Positions 1-9,050 of a stretch of DNA of 64,000 nucleotides are shown here, one piece after another. Every line of letters begins with the position of its first letter. The stretch's first letter is position 1. The position numbers and the translations under genes were made by a program. Below the pieces are notes generated by a model. That model saw nothing but the letters and a program-made list of their open reading frames with translations, ran no database searches and was not told where the DNA came from. The stretch covers positions 5,952,001 through 6,016,000 of the forward strand of contig OZ245942.1 of the NCBI GenBank assembly GCA_965230065.1, written 5' to 3'. This DNA is from G965230065 sp965230065 (GTDB lineage: Bacteria > Bacteroidota > Bacteroidia > Cytophagales > Cyclobacteriaceae).

Positions 1-1
1 A

Positions 2-286
2 CTTGAAACTTCAGTGAAACTTGCTAGTGATGCACTTCACCATATGGGCTTCAGAAAATATACGGTTCACCGGCAAGCTCAAAATTTTATTAAATACGAT
101 GAGGAGAGTCTTAGAAGATTAGCGGATGAACCTGGTGATAGTGATCAATATATATTTAGAGTGAGAGAGGAAATAGAGCAACAGGAAAAATTACTCGAAG
201 AGGATTTGAAAAGAGGCATCATTGACAATGATCATCAATGGGACAGTGAGCAGATAAGAATGAATTCCACCCATAAAGATTCGTGA
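2..286 (+). CDS. C-terminal end of a Kef/CPA2-type cation:proton antiporter (5' truncated)
   Basis: The reading frame is open to the left edge, so this is the tail of a longer gene; the GTG at 14 is internal and not a credible start. The visible residues carry a helical stretch (ETSVKLASDALHHMGF, then HRQAQNFIKYDEESLRRLA) that resembles the tail after the TrkA-N domain of KefB/KefC-like monovalent cation:proton antiporters, where a similar 'F..hD...L..L' pattern occurs. The extreme C-terminus is acidic and charged. In the family, the preceding portion is a membrane antiporter domain plus a nucleotide-binding regulatory domain. Those parts are outside the window, so the assignment rests on about 95 residues. 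Confidence 0.55.
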   Translation, partial: LETSVKLASDALHHMGFRKYTVHRQAQNFIKYDEESLRRLADEPGDSDQYIFRVREEIEQQEKLLEEDLKRGIIDNDHQWDSEQIRMNSTHKDS

Positions 287-363
287 TCAGGTCAGCGCCA
301 ATGCATTTCTTCTTATCTTTCATTACTTCCCAATATTTTTATTCATTTTTTCATCTTGTTGAG

Positions 364-1629
364 TTATTTCTCTCCTTGCACATTTGCATTATCCTCTTCA
401 ATTCTCTTCTTCTGTTGCTTGTTTAAGCCTTGTTTAAAATAGACTTCCGGATCATGCCACACCCCTGTTTTCTTCATTTCTTCATCATGTATATCGAGGC
501 TAAGGTCGCAATCAAAACGAGCCAGTATTGAGTGCCGGGTATCACTTGTTCCGGCATTGGTAAAATGCGATAATCCCCAGGTAATCCCCCTCCCCTTTTT
601 AGTATCGGAAAATGCATCAGGTACAAACGGGCCTGCGGCGGTTGGCATTAATTCAACGATAGAGGCAATTTCAAAATTCACCCAATCCTCTGCGTATTGA
701 ATTGTAAAGTGTTCGGTTCCATCCTTGATGATCAAAGCAGCTACACCTTCTTTGAATGGAAATAATGAAGTTTCATGTCCTGAATTGAATAAGGGATTTA
801 AAGGATGCTTTTCAAAAGGTCCCAATGGATTGCCAGCAACAGCCAACCCTGCACCGACCCATAAATTTGGTCTGTTAAATGCCGATTTATAGTAGATGTA
901 GATTTTACCATTATGCACAAGCGGATAAGGGTCGTGAATAGCATATTGATCCCAATCCCCTTCTGCACCATTAGGAATGATGATCCTGTTTGTGGCAGTC
1001 CAGGGGCCATCCGGAGAATCGGCATAAGAAGCTGCCACAGGGCAGTAATCACCCCTTGTTCCACTGGGTTCTAAGAAACCCTGGTAGTAGAGATAATACT
1101 TACCTTTCCATTTTAATATATCGGTAGTGGAAACTGAGCGCCAGCCTGCATGAGGCTTGGGTGGGCGAGGCACAGCCACTCCTTGTTCTTCCCAGGTAAA
1201 ACCATCTTCGCTTGTAGCATACCATATTTCACACAAATCCCAATCTGTAGAAGGGATGGTGTCATTACAAAGTTCAGGCCCTCGTGGTGGCGTGGGAGTA
1301 TGTCGCTTCGTATACCAGACGTAATATTTGCCATTTTCGAAAATTACCTTGGAAGGATCTCTCCGAGAAACTGTACCATCCCCTCCGTTATAATCTAAAC
1401 CTTTTAATTCGGTATACTTAAATTGTGAATACAGTTCATTGTCGACCGGGCGTGGGGCCGGGTAATTGTTGAAACTGCGTTGCAGGGCAGCACTCAGTTT
1501 TCTGTTTTTGGTTTCTTTAGTGACCGTATAGGGAAAAGCTGATGTCTCCACTGGTGGTACTTCAAACTTCCTGGTATTACAGGAGTAGAACAATAGCATA
1601 GTTGCACAGGTAACAAAGAATTGGTTCAT
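364..1629 (-). CDS. GH117 family glycosidase, lipoprotein (probable 3,6-anhydro-L-galactosidase)
   Basis: Glycoside hydrolase family 117 enzymes release 3,6-anhydro-L-galactose from neoagaro-oligosaccharides, the last step of agar breakdown. The protein is about 421 aa from the ATG at 1629. A longer frame starts at a GTG at 1653 but would overlap the upstream gene. The N-terminus has a lipoprotein signal ending LLFYSC, so it probably sits in the outer membrane or periplasm. Family hallmarks are visible: the SxAxxR motif of the domain-swapped N-terminal helices (SAALQR, about residue 46), the first catalytic Asp in SRRDPSK (about 91), Asp in AIHDPYPL (about 233), and the His-Glu pair in SGHETSLFPF (about 285). 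The ATG follows the stop of the upstream GH117 gene by one base, so the two are co-transcribed and probably translationally coupled. Substrate is inferred from the family; no other agarase is in the window. Confidence 0.9.
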   Translation of the reverse strand: MNQFFVTCATMLLFYSCNTRKFEVPPVETSAFPYTVTKETKNRKLSAALQRSFNNYPAPRPVDNELYSQFKYTELKGLDYNGGDGTVSRRDPSKVIFENGKYYVWYTKRHTPTPPRGPELCNDTIPSTDWDLCEIWYATSEDGFTWEEQGVAVPRPPKPHAGWRSVSTTDILKWKGKYYLYYQGFLEPSGTRGDYCPVAASYADSPDGPWTATNRIIIPNGAEGDWDQYAIHDPYPLVHNGKIYIYYKSAFNRPNLWVGAGLAVAGNPLGPFEKHPLNPLFNSGHETSLFPFKEGVAALIIKDGTEHFTIQYAEDWVNFEIASIVELMPTAAGPFVPDAFSDTKKGRGITWGLSHFTNAGTSDTRHSILARFDCDLSLDIHDEEMKKTGVWHDPEVYFKQGLNKQQKKRIEEDNANVQGEK

Positions 1630-1630
1630 A

Positions 1631-2968
1631 TTATTCTTGTGTAATCTTTTCACTCTCAGCCATGATGCGTTGTTGCTGTACTTTACTCAATCCATGCTGA
1701 TAATAAAAATCGGGTTTGTAGTAATAGTTGTGCTTTTTCATTTCCGGGTCTTCCACATCCTGGCTTAAATCACAATCGAAGCGTAGCAGAACGGCATGGT
1801 TTTGCTCCCAGGTAGTGGCATTGGTAATGTGGGAGATGCCCCAGGTGATGCCTCTTCCATCCTGGGTGTTGGTGAAAGCATCGGGCACAAACGGCCCGGC
1901 CGCTATGGGCATTAAGGAAGTGATAGAAGCAATTTCAAAATTCACCCCGTCTTCGGCGTATTGAACGGTAAAATGCTCGTTTCCATCTCTGATGACCAAT
2001 GCGGCAATACCACTTTGGAAAGGAAACAACGTGGTTTCATGCCCTGAGTTAATCACCGGGTTTAATGGATGTTTGGTAAACGGCCCCAATGGATCATCAG
2101 CTACGGCCAGTCCCTGCATCCTCACCAGGCGAGGGTCGCCATCAAAATCAGATTTATAATACAGGTAAATTTTTCCCTTATACACCAAAGGGTATGGGTC
2201 GTGGATGGAGTATTGGTCCCACTCCCCTTCAGCTCCGTTGGGGATAACAATTTCGTTGTGGGGCGTCCAGGGGCCATCGGGAGAATCGGCATAAGAAACG
2301 GCCACGGGACAATCATCTCCTCGTTTTCCGCTGGCTTCCAAAAAGCCCTGATAATAAAGGTAATACTTCCCTTTCCACACCAATATATCTGTAGTAGAAA
2401 CCGACCGCCAGCCCGCATTGGGTTTTGGCGGACGGGGCACGGCTACCCCCTGCTCTTCCCAGGTGAATCCATCTTCGCTGGTGGCATACCAAATTTCAGC
2501 CAAATCCCAATCGGTAGAGGGGATGGTGTCATTACTCTTATCAGATCCCTGGGGTGGCGTTGGTGTTTCCCGGTGGGTGTACCAAACATAATACTTACCA
2601 TTGGCAAAAATCACTTTGGAGGGATCGCGCCGAGAAATCGTGCCATCACCATTGTTGTAGTCAAAACCCTTCAATTCGGTGTATTTGAACTGGGAATACA
2701 GCTCATTGTTTTCAGGACGTGGGGCAGAATAGTTGGTATAATTTCTTTCTAAAGCCCGGCTCATTGGCCTGTTTGGTTTCTCTTTCGGTAAAATAAAGGG
2801 AAACCCTTCTTGTTCGGCACTTTGCTCTACTTTAGGGTTACAGGAAAATAACACAAGCATCAAGAAGCCACAAAATAAAAGAGCATAAGGCTGTAACGTA
2901 ATAATTACACCTTTGAAACATTTTCTGATTTCAAACTCGAAAAATAAAAGGTTAGTATATGGGTGCAT
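1631..2968 (-). CDS. GH117 family glycosidase, lipoprotein (paralogue of the downstream gene)
   Basis: This is the first gene of the GH117 pair, 445 aa, and clearly similar to its neighbour over the whole length. All family marks are present: SxAxxR (SRALER, residues 70-75), SRRDPSK (Asp 115), SIHDPYPL (Asp 257) and SGHETTLFPF (His 310, Glu 311). The hydrophobic stretch ending LVLFSC gives a lipobox Cys at 43, which makes an unusually long signal peptide. The real start may lie further in, but no better ATG precedes the hydrophobic core. Two complete paralogues with intact catalytic residues suggest either dosage or split specificity, for example different linkage or side-group tolerance. The family is best known from marine agar degraders and gut bacteria that acquired these genes. 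Both copies look intact. Confidence 0.9.
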   Translation of the reverse strand: MHPYTNLLFFEFEIRKCFKGVIITLQPYALLFCGFLMLVLFSCNPKVEQSAEQEGFPFILPKEKPNRPMSRALERNYTNYSAPRPENNELYSQFKYTELKGFDYNNGDGTISRRDPSKVIFANGKYYVWYTHRETPTPPQGSDKSNDTIPSTDWDLAEIWYATSEDGFTWEEQGVAVPRPPKPNAGWRSVSTTDILVWKGKYYLYYQGFLEASGKRGDDCPVAVSYADSPDGPWTPHNEIVIPNGAEGEWDQYSIHDPYPLVYKGKIYLYYKSDFDGDPRLVRMQGLAVADDPLGPFTKHPLNPVINSGHETTLFPFQSGIAALVIRDGNEHFTVQYAEDGVNFEIASITSLMPIAAGPFVPDAFTNTQDGRGITWGISHITNATTWEQNHAVLLRFDCDLSQDVEDPEMKKHNYYYKPDFYYQHGLSKVQQQRIMAESEKITQE

Positions 2969-3115
2969 AGCGATTATTTAGTTTATCCGTTAAAGATCGC
3001 TTAAAAATCAAACGCCTCTGGTTTTTCTAACTGGACAAAAACTGAACAATGCTCAATAAATGCCAGAAAAGGGGTAAAATTCAAATGTATTTCATTATAA
3101 ATTCAGCCTATTCTG

Positions 3116-4012
3116 CTAAACTGACGGAAGAAGCATATCCTTATGATCCCTGACAAATTGAGAAAATGTAACAGGCTTTGATTGGGTAAGTTTTTCAAAT
3201 TCATGGCTAATATTTGGCGGGCCTTGAAAACGCGGCAAATAATGCAGCATAATCATCACAAAAATCATAGGAGCTGCAACTCCCTCTTTTCTTTTGGCCA
3301 AAAAAAATAGCAATAAGTTAGGCGATTTGTACCGGATATTTATTGAAAGTTCTTGTGAAAGAATATCTGCCATTTCCTGAAAACTTAAATTCTCCTCGCC
3401 GGTAAGTTCATAAGCATTATGCTGATGCTCCTTGTAATGCGAAAGTACAACAGCAGTCACTTTGCCAATATCACGCGCATCTATCAGGTTAAATTTGGCA
3501 TTGCCCGCAGGCAAATAAATTCTTTGATTTACCAACAGGTCTTTTTGCAGGGTAGTGGTAAAATTTTGCATAAAATAACTGGGCCGTAAAAAAGTGTACG
3601 GAATCCGGCTATCTGTAATCAGTTTCTCAATTTTATGATGTGGAATTACACTGTTGGCATCAGCCCCCTGTACCGATAGAAAAACAATATGCTTTATGTT
3701 TTGCTGCTTAGCCGTTTCAATCAACGGCTCAAAATACTTTTTCACATTGGCAATTTGCGGAGGACGTAGCAGAAACAGCACGTCACATGCTGCAAAAGCG
3801 GAAGAAAATGTTTCCCGGCTTTCAAAATCAAATGCAATGGCCCTGACTTGAGGGAAAGGTGATGTTTTTTGATATTTATCAACATTACGCACACCGGCCA
3901 GCACTTCAAAATTCGGATGCGCCCCCTTAGTGTTTTCCAGGGCGTTGATTACTTCCCTTCCCACATTGCCGGTGGCTCCGGTTACTAGTATCCTTTTGAT
4001 TTTTTGTTGCAT
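3116..4012 (-). CDS. NmrA-like NAD(P)-binding family protein
   Basis: This 298-aa protein is an atypical short-chain dehydrogenase of the NmrA/quinone oxidoreductase-2 type. The glycine-rich nucleotide-binding loop VTGATGNVGREV is at the N-terminus (about residues 10-21). A second conserved block, RPSYFMQNF, is near residue 145, and a typical RDIGKV segment is near 180. The usual SDR YxxxK pair is not evident, which is normal for NmrA-like members that act as redox sensors or as reductases of small substrates. It is monocistronic on the minus strand, separated from the upstream SDR gene by about 280 bases. The substrate cannot be deduced. Confidence 0.85.
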   Translation of the reverse strand: MQQKIKRILVTGATGNVGREVINALENTKGAHPNFEVLAGVRNVDKYQKTSPFPQVRAIAFDFESRETFSSAFAACDVLFLLRPPQIANVKKYFEPLIETAKQQNIKHIVFLSVQGADANSVIPHHKIEKLITDSRIPYTFLRPSYFMQNFTTTLQKDLLVNQRIYLPAGNAKFNLIDARDIGKVTAVVLSHYKEHQHNAYELTGEENLSFQEMADILSQELSINIRYKSPNLLLFFLAKRKEGVAAPMIFVMIMLHYLPRFQGPPNISHEFEKLTQSKPVTFSQFVRDHKDMLLPSV

Positions 4013-4212
4013 ATAGAATCTTTTCAGCGAAATAAAAAATGCATCCAGGCCTCAAATATGATGTATACAGGTAAATTGAAAAAATTTTTTGTGCAATCAG
4101 GTTACATTTTCGAGAATAGATACTACCAAGAGATACAATAACAGAGAGAGCAACAAATATTCAAAAAAAATAAAAATTTTCTGCTTAATTCGTCCTGATC
4201 GCTGCATGATGC

Positions 4213-4240
4213 AAACCGGAGATTACTCTCCGGTTTTTTT
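4213..4240 (+). terminator. strong intrinsic terminator on the plus strand
   Basis: A perfect 10-bp stem (4213-4222 with 4227-4236), a TTAC loop and a run of seven T make a textbook rho-independent terminator for plus-strand transcription. Neither flanking gene is on the plus strand: NmrA lies to the left and the SDR gene to the right, both minus. In the minus direction the hairpin is not followed by a T run. The rest of the 4013-4289 spacer holds nothing coding that I can recognise. Confidence 0.75.
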
Positions 4241-4289
4241 ATTATGGAAAGATAACCTCAGAACCTGAGCACATTACAACATGCTGGCA

Positions 4290-5027
4290 CTACAATCCAT
4301 TGATTTTACGAAAGGCGAAAGAAGGGGCAAGCCTTGCTAAAAAGTACAGTATTTTTGTACCAGCTACTTTTATCTCCGTTTGCCCTTTTTCTATTTTCCG
4401 GACAGTTTCCTGCACCGCTTTTTCCACAGAGATAGCTATTTTGGGTGGGTCTCCCTTATGAAATGGTGTATCCACCGCTGGCATAAGCACTTCAATAATT
4501 CCAACAGGCACCTGTGCTAATTGCACCCGCAGCGTTTGTATGAAAGAATGTAAAGCGGCCTTTGTTGCACAGTAAGTAAGATAAACAGTGCGGGGCGTAT
4601 ACACCAAGCCAGTAGTTACATAAATTAGCTTTGCATTTTTATTTTGCTCCAGCAGGGGTAAAAATAATTTAGTCAACGCCAGTGGTGCCAAAAAATTTGT
4701 TTCAACTTCATATGTAGCTTTTTCCATAGCCTGCCGTTCGGCATAAAAGTTTGCCTTATGTGTAATAGCAGCATTGTTGATAAGTATATTACACTCAGGG
4801 TAATGGGCACGCACCCAGCCATACAACTTTTCCCTTTCCTTTTGCACGGATATATCGCATGGAAAAATGTGTAATTCAGGATACTGTTGCCGGGCCTGTT
4901 TGAGTTTGTCTTCAGACCTTCCGCAAATAATGACCGTATTCCCTTTTTGTATCAAAACACCAGCGAGCTCGAGCCCGATGCCTGAACTGCCCCCTGTGAT
5001 CAAAATTGTATTATTGCTCAAAACCAT
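4290..5027 (-). CDS. short-chain dehydrogenase/reductase (DltE-like)
   Basis: A classical SDR of 245 aa. The cofactor loop ITGGSSGIG is at about residues 10-18, NNAA is near 85, and the catalytic YCATK (YxxxK) is near 152. The serine normally two turns before the Tyr appears as Thr in VTTG. Overall it resembles the DltE-like/YdfG-like short-chain oxidoreductases of uncertain substrate. It is preceded by a Crp/Fnr-type regulator on the same strand about 60 bases upstream, so the regulator may control it or be co-transcribed with it. Physiological role unknown. Confidence 0.85.
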   Translation of the reverse strand: MVLSNNTILITGGSSGIGLELAGVLIQKGNTVIICGRSEDKLKQARQQYPELHIFPCDISVQKEREKLYGWVRAHYPECNILINNAAITHKANFYAERQAMEKATYEVETNFLAPLALTKLFLPLLEQNKNAKLIYVTTGLVYTPRTVYLTYCATKAALHSFIQTLRVQLAQVPVGIIEVLMPAVDTPFHKGDPPKIAISVEKAVQETVRKIEKGQTEIKVAGTKILYFLARLAPSFAFRKINGL

Positions 5028-5086
5028 TTTTTCATCTTTAAAAGTTAATACTCCTTCAAAAGTAGGTTTTGAGAGAACAGATTACA

Positions 5087-5674
5087 TTAACCTATGTTAA
5101 CGAAACCCATTTTTTTACGTACCCTGCTCAGGGCTACCGGTGTGATCCCAAGATAAGAAGCGATATAATGCTGTTTGATGCGGTGGTCTAACCCCGGGTA
5201 ACTTTCCAAAAATAATTGATACCGGGTTGCCGCATCGTATAACAGCAATTCCCTTTCCCGGCTTTCTTTTTTACAAAATGCCTTTTCCAGCATAGCAATC
5301 AATACAGCTTTCCAACAAACATGCCCCTGAAGTAATGCCTGCCATTGGTCATAACGAATAACAAGCAGTGTGGCATCTTCCAGGGCCTCAATGGTAAAAT
5401 GCGAACCCCTTTTCTGAATCATGGCACTGTATGCACTGATAAAGGAATTTTCAGGAAAAAAACCCTTGGTAAATTCATTGCCTTTTTCGTCTGTATAGAA
5501 ATAGCGAAATAAGCCGGAAACACTAAAAGCAAATTTGCGCGGTATTTCACCGGCGCTGATAAAATACTCCCCTTTGCTGATTGTTCTGGGGGAGACAATG
5601 CCTAATATTTTCTCCTCTTCCCCGGCAGGTATGTCAACGATAGATTTAAACGTATTGATAAAATTTTTATGCAT
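5087..5674 (-). CDS. Crp/Fnr family transcriptional regulator
   Basis: About 195 aa from the ATG at 5674; an earlier in-frame ATG at 5701 adds nine residues. The N-terminal two thirds form a cyclic-nucleotide-binding-like beta-barrel (KGEYFISAGEIPRKFAFSVSG). The C-terminus has a short helix-turn-helix ending HYIASYLGITPVALSRVRKK. This is the compact Crp-like type common in Bacteroidota, where the effector is often unknown and the barrel lacks the canonical cAMP-binding signature. It precedes the SDR gene on the same strand and may regulate it. Upstream, the divergent Gfo/Idh/MocA gene begins at 5858, so the 180-base spacer probably carries both promoters. Confidence 0.85.
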   Translation of the reverse strand: MHKNFINTFKSIVDIPAGEEEKILGIVSPRTISKGEYFISAGEIPRKFAFSVSGLFRYFYTDEKGNEFTKGFFPENSFISAYSAMIQKRGSHFTIEALEDATLLVIRYDQWQALLQGHVCWKAVLIAMLEKAFCKKESRERELLLYDAATRYQLFLESYPGLDHRIKQHYIASYLGITPVALSRVRKKMGFVNIG

Positions 5675-5857
5675 ACATCTGCTTTCCGGTGTGTACTTCA
5701 TTGGTCAGGTAAACTTTAAATATACACTTTTTACGTAAAAAAATTCCCTATTTACGCACTGATGGTTAAAACGGAATTGCAGGTTTTTCAATTCACTGTT
5801 TTTTGTGCTAACTTGGGATGTATTTAATATACCCAAAAACCTAGCAATTTTTAGCAG

Positions 5858-7249
5858 ATGATGAAAAACCACGACAGCAACAAAAACTCAAACAAAATAC
5901 CAAGGCGTAAGTTCCTGAGAGGGGCTTCCCTTTCGGCCGCTGCCTTTTCCATTGTGCCCCGCCATGTAATAGGAAAAGGATATCAGGCCCCATCTGATAC
6001 CGTGAATGTAGCGGCCATTGGCGCCGGTGGCATGGGTGCCTCGAACATGAGCCGCCTTACCTCCCAAAATATTGTAGCATTGGCTGATTGCGACTATAAC
6101 CGTGTGCGGGAATCGGTGGCCCGTGACAATCGGCAGGAATTGCGTGAAGCCTACGACAAAGCCAAGTGGTACCACGACTTCCGGGAAATGCTGGATAAGC
6201 AGAAAGATATTGATGCTCTCTTAATAGCCACACCCGACCATGTGCATGCTTCTGCTGCCAACCTGGCCATGAAAATGGGCAAGCATGTATATGTACAAAA
6301 GCCTTTAACCTACACCGTGCATGAAGCACGTACCTTGCGCCAAACCGCCAAAGAAACCGGAGTAGTTACTCAAATGGGCAACCAGGGCCACTCCAGTGAT
6401 GATGCCCGTAAAGTAAATGAATGGGTACAGGCAGGCGCCATTGGCACGGTAAGGGAAGTACACGTGTGGACTAACCGCCCTGTATGGCCACAAGGCATTG
6501 ACCGCCCCACAGAAAAAGTAAAAGTACCTAAAGAATTGGATTGGGATGTGTTTTTAGGCCCTGCCCCCTATGTTGATTATCATCCTGCGTATCATCCTTT
6601 TAGCTGGCGGGGATGGGCCGATTATGGCGTAGGTGCCCTGGGCGATATGGGAGCCCACCTCATAGACCATCCATACTGGGCACTTGGGCTTGATTACCCT
6701 GCTACTGTAGAAGCTTCTTCTACACCCTGGGGCGGAAAAGATGATGAAAAAGCCTCATATCCACTGTCAACAACAGTGCATTACACTTTTCCATCAAGGG
6801 GTATGCTGCCAGAAGTGCATATGCACTGGTACGACGGCGGGATTATGCCTCCCCGTCCTGCCGTGTTGCCCGATGAGGTTAAATTAGACAAGGGCGGAGG
6901 GGTAATTTTCGTTGGAGAAAAAGGCATTCTGATGCATAAAACCTACGGCTCCGATCCGCAAATGTATCCACAATCATTGATGGCGGAGTATGCCGATACA
7001 CCGCAAAAGTACAAGCGTATCACTACTTCCCATGAAATGAACTGGATAGAAGCCATACAGGGAAAAGCCGAGGCTACCTCTCCTTTTGATTATGCGGCCC
7101 CACTGACGGAGACCATGTTGCTGGGTGTAGTTGCTTTGCATGCCCCCGGGCAAACCCTTCGCTACAATAGCGATAACATGGAGTTTACAAATAATATGGA
7201 GGTAAACCGCCATTTGAAGCGGGATTACCGCGAAGGGTGGGTTTTGTAA
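5858..7249 (+). CDS. Tat-exported Gfo/Idh/MocA family oxidoreductase
   Basis: A 463-aa NAD(P)-dependent sugar-type oxidoreductase of the Gfo/Idh/MocA family. A twin-arginine signal is explicit at the N-terminus (RRKFLRG, residues 16-22, then a hydrophobic stretch), so the enzyme is folded with cofactor and exported to the periplasm. The Rossmann fold follows (VNVAAIGAGGMGASN). The family's lysine block appears as YVQKPLTY, in the place of the common EKP motif, and the C-terminal half contains the conserved GDMGAHLIDHPYW. Substrates in this family are sugars, inositols or derivatives. The enzyme is often found with DUF6807/PmoA-family proteins, one of which lies in the uptake locus at 18106. 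A hairpin terminator follows immediately. Confidence 0.88.
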   Translation: MMKNHDSNKNSNKIPRRKFLRGASLSAAAFSIVPRHVIGKGYQAPSDTVNVAAIGAGGMGASNMSRLTSQNIVALADCDYNRVRESVARDNRQELREAYDKAKWYHDFREMLDKQKDIDALLIATPDHVHASAANLAMKMGKHVYVQKPLTYTVHEARTLRQTAKETGVVTQMGNQGHSSDDARKVNEWVQAGAIGTVREVHVWTNRPVWPQGIDRPTEKVKVPKELDWDVFLGPAPYVDYHPAYHPFSWRGWADYGVGALGDMGAHLIDHPYWALGLDYPATVEASSTPWGGKDDEKASYPLSTTVHYTFPSRGMLPEVHMHWYDGGIMPPRPAVLPDEVKLDKGGGVIFVGEKGILMHKTYGSDPQMYPQSLMAEYADTPQKYKRITTSHEMNWIEAIQGKAEATSPFDYAAPLTETMLLGVVALHAPGQTLRYNSDNMEFTNNMEVNRHLKRDYREGWVL

Positions 7250-7267
7250 TTATTGGAATTGATGCTA

Positions 7268-7302
7268 AAAAAACCTTTCAAAGAAAAATTGAAAGGTTTT
7301 TT
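7268..7302. terminator. bidirectional intrinsic terminator
   Basis: The stem AAAAAACCTTTCA at 7268-7280 pairs perfectly with 7290-7302, around a 9-nt loop. A and T runs on both sides let it serve both convergent genes. The stop codon of the minus-strand glycosyltransferase lies at its right edge. Confidence 0.8.
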
Positions 7303-8783
7303 TATGGGTGTAATGCCCGCTGTTCTGCCAGCAAGTTAAGAATGCGCAGCCAATCCCCGATCTGGGAAAAGTTTAGGAATTTATCAATCACACGTGTTTC
7401 GGCGTGGAACCCCATCTGCTCTACATTATGCGGATCTTTTAAAAGTTCGCTCAATTTGGCAGCCACTTCCTGTTCATCTTCCGGGTCTTTGATCAAAACA
7501 CCGTCAATACTATTCCTTATCTGGTGCCGCAAGCCACAGGCATTGCTGGCCAGCACCGGGACCCGCTTCCACATGGCTTCGGTAGCAGTGAGGCCAAAAC
7601 CTTCCTGCAGGGAGTTTTGTACTACCATGTATGAACACTGCTGCAATGCATTTACAATGAGGGCATTTTCTTTTACAGAATGCATAGGTAGTTTTAGGAT
7701 AACAATATCTTCCTGAATTGCCGGGTTAAGCGATTCGTAAAAATCACCCAACTTTTTCAGCACAGCTTCCCCCTCCGGGTCGTCGCTCACAAAATCAGGA
7801 TCAGGCCCGGCCAGTACCAAACGGGCATTACGTATGGTGGAGGCATGGCGGCTGTTTTCCTGACAAAACCGGGAAATATGCCTCTTTAGATAAGCAAAGG
7901 CCTGCATGAGTGGCTCAAACCCCTTCAAATGATCCCAACGTGAAACCTGGGTGATGATGGGCCTGTAAAACAGCCCTATATCTGAAGGCTGGTGGGCGGG
8001 AGCATACTTCCCCCCCGGCTGTAGCCTTTTTACCTGATGTTCAAAGGGTGGGGACACCGTAGGGTGCTCTGAAGCTACCAATCCGGCATTCACGAAAATG
8101 CCCGAGAGCTTATGGATGTTCAATGGCCGGTTTTTATGTGAAAAAGGGTCAATCCCGGGATGGATGATAGTAACATTCCCTGTAAGCCCTTTCGGGATAT
8201 ACTCGGGTGCAGAAAACACAAAGTGGTCATATCCTTCCAGATAAGGCATCAGGAAGTCCCAGGCTGCCCTGGTGCTGTCATTGGTATTGTCTAATCCAAT
8301 ATGACAGCGCCATACCCCAATCACATTTACTTTTTTTTTCAACTCCTGCATCATGCCGGCCGGTTGGGGATCGTGCATGATAACCACATCCTGTGGTTGT
8401 ACGGTTTCAGCCAGCCTTTCGGCATTTTCCTGGTTTACTTTCCTGTATATGTCTTCTTCTTCCCGGGTAATGTTAGCATCGCCCCGCCCGTGTATCAGGT
8501 TATGGATTTTTTTAGTGAAATGAAAAAATTTTTTCTCTTCCGTTTCCATCACCAGCCATTCTACATTCAGGCCTATCTGCCGCATAATACTGACCATCCG
8601 GGGCATCATTTCAGCCACTCCCCCGCCCTGTTCGGTTGAATTCACCATCCAAATGGTTTTCTCTTCAAGATTTTTCTTCAATAAGGCCGATTCACTACGA
8701 AAAGCATTGACGGTGGCAAGCAAAGGCGCATAACAGGTATAATCTTCGAGCAAATGGCCTTTTTTGATATTAACCTCACGCAT
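7302..8783 (-). CDS. glycosyltransferase family 4, TreT-like (trehalose glycosyltransferring synthase type)
   Basis: A 493-aa GT-B fold enzyme. The N-terminal MVNSTEQGGGVAEMMPRM and the central WRCHIGLDNTNDSTRAAWDFLMPYLEGYDHFVF are characteristic of the TreT branch of GT4, which makes trehalose from a nucleotide-glucose and glucose. IHPGIDPFSHKNR and ITQVSRWDHLKGFEPLMQAF form the inter-domain region. The donor-site block QEGFGLTATEAMWKRVPVLA, with the conserved EGFGLTxTEAM, is near residue 400. The product is inferred from family similarity; related enzymes could use other acceptors. Just upstream on the same strand is xseB, only 19 bases away, suggesting co-transcription without an obvious functional link. 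Confidence 0.8.
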   Translation of the reverse strand: MREVNIKKGHLLEDYTCYAPLLATVNAFRSESALLKKNLEEKTIWMVNSTEQGGGVAEMMPRMVSIMRQIGLNVEWLVMETEEKKFFHFTKKIHNLIHGRGDANITREEEDIYRKVNQENAERLAETVQPQDVVIMHDPQPAGMMQELKKKVNVIGVWRCHIGLDNTNDSTRAAWDFLMPYLEGYDHFVFSAPEYIPKGLTGNVTIIHPGIDPFSHKNRPLNIHKLSGIFVNAGLVASEHPTVSPPFEHQVKRLQPGGKYAPAHQPSDIGLFYRPIITQVSRWDHLKGFEPLMQAFAYLKRHISRFCQENSRHASTIRNARLVLAGPDPDFVSDDPEGEAVLKKLGDFYESLNPAIQEDIVILKLPMHSVKENALIVNALQQCSYMVVQNSLQEGFGLTATEAMWKRVPVLASNACGLRHQIRNSIDGVLIKDPEDEQEVAAKLSELLKDPHNVEQMGFHAETRVIDKFLNFSQIGDWLRILNLLAEQRALHP

Positions 8784-8802
8784 AATAACGTTTCATTTCT
8801 AT

Positions 8803-9012
8803 TCATCCCTCTTTTCCGAAAGCCTTATTCAGCCCATCTTCGGTAGTACGGAGTTTGGTTTTACACATTTCCAGCAATTCCAGAGCTTTGGTAACCTTTT
8901 CAGAAAGGGCATCTATGTCCGGTTCTTCTTCTTCCAGGCTGTTTACGATCTCTTCCAGTTGGGTAACCGCTTCCTGGTAGGTTAATGTTTTTTCAGATTT
9001 TTTTCTGGGCAT
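8803..9012 (-). CDS. xseB: exodeoxyribonuclease VII small subunit
   Basis: A 69-aa protein with the standard XseB pattern: TYQEAVTQLEEIVNSLEEEEPDIDALSEKVTKALELLEMCKTKL, a two-helix coiled hairpin. XseB binds the large subunit XseA to form ExoVII, which degrades single-stranded DNA into oligonucleotides. The length is normal for the family. No xseA is adjacent, so the subunits are encoded apart in this genome. It lies between the isopropylmalate-synthase-like gene (38 bases upstream) and the glycosyltransferase (19 bases downstream), all on the minus strand. Confidence 0.9.
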   Translation of the reverse strand: MPRKKSEKTLTYQEAVTQLEEIVNSLEEEEPDIDALSEKVTKALELLEMCKTKLRTTEDGLNKAFGKEG

Positions 9013-9050
9013 TTTGTCTTTGATTATTACGCATCACCACTATCATACAA

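Noticed and set aside
2069..2752. Long plus-strand frame of 227 codons
   Set aside because: It lies entirely antisense to the GH117 gene, whose catalytic motifs are intact, and its translation has no recognisable domain.
3013..3115. Possible small gene between the GH117 pair and the NmrA-like gene
   Set aside because: The spacer is A/T rich with no frame of useful length and no homology I recognise.
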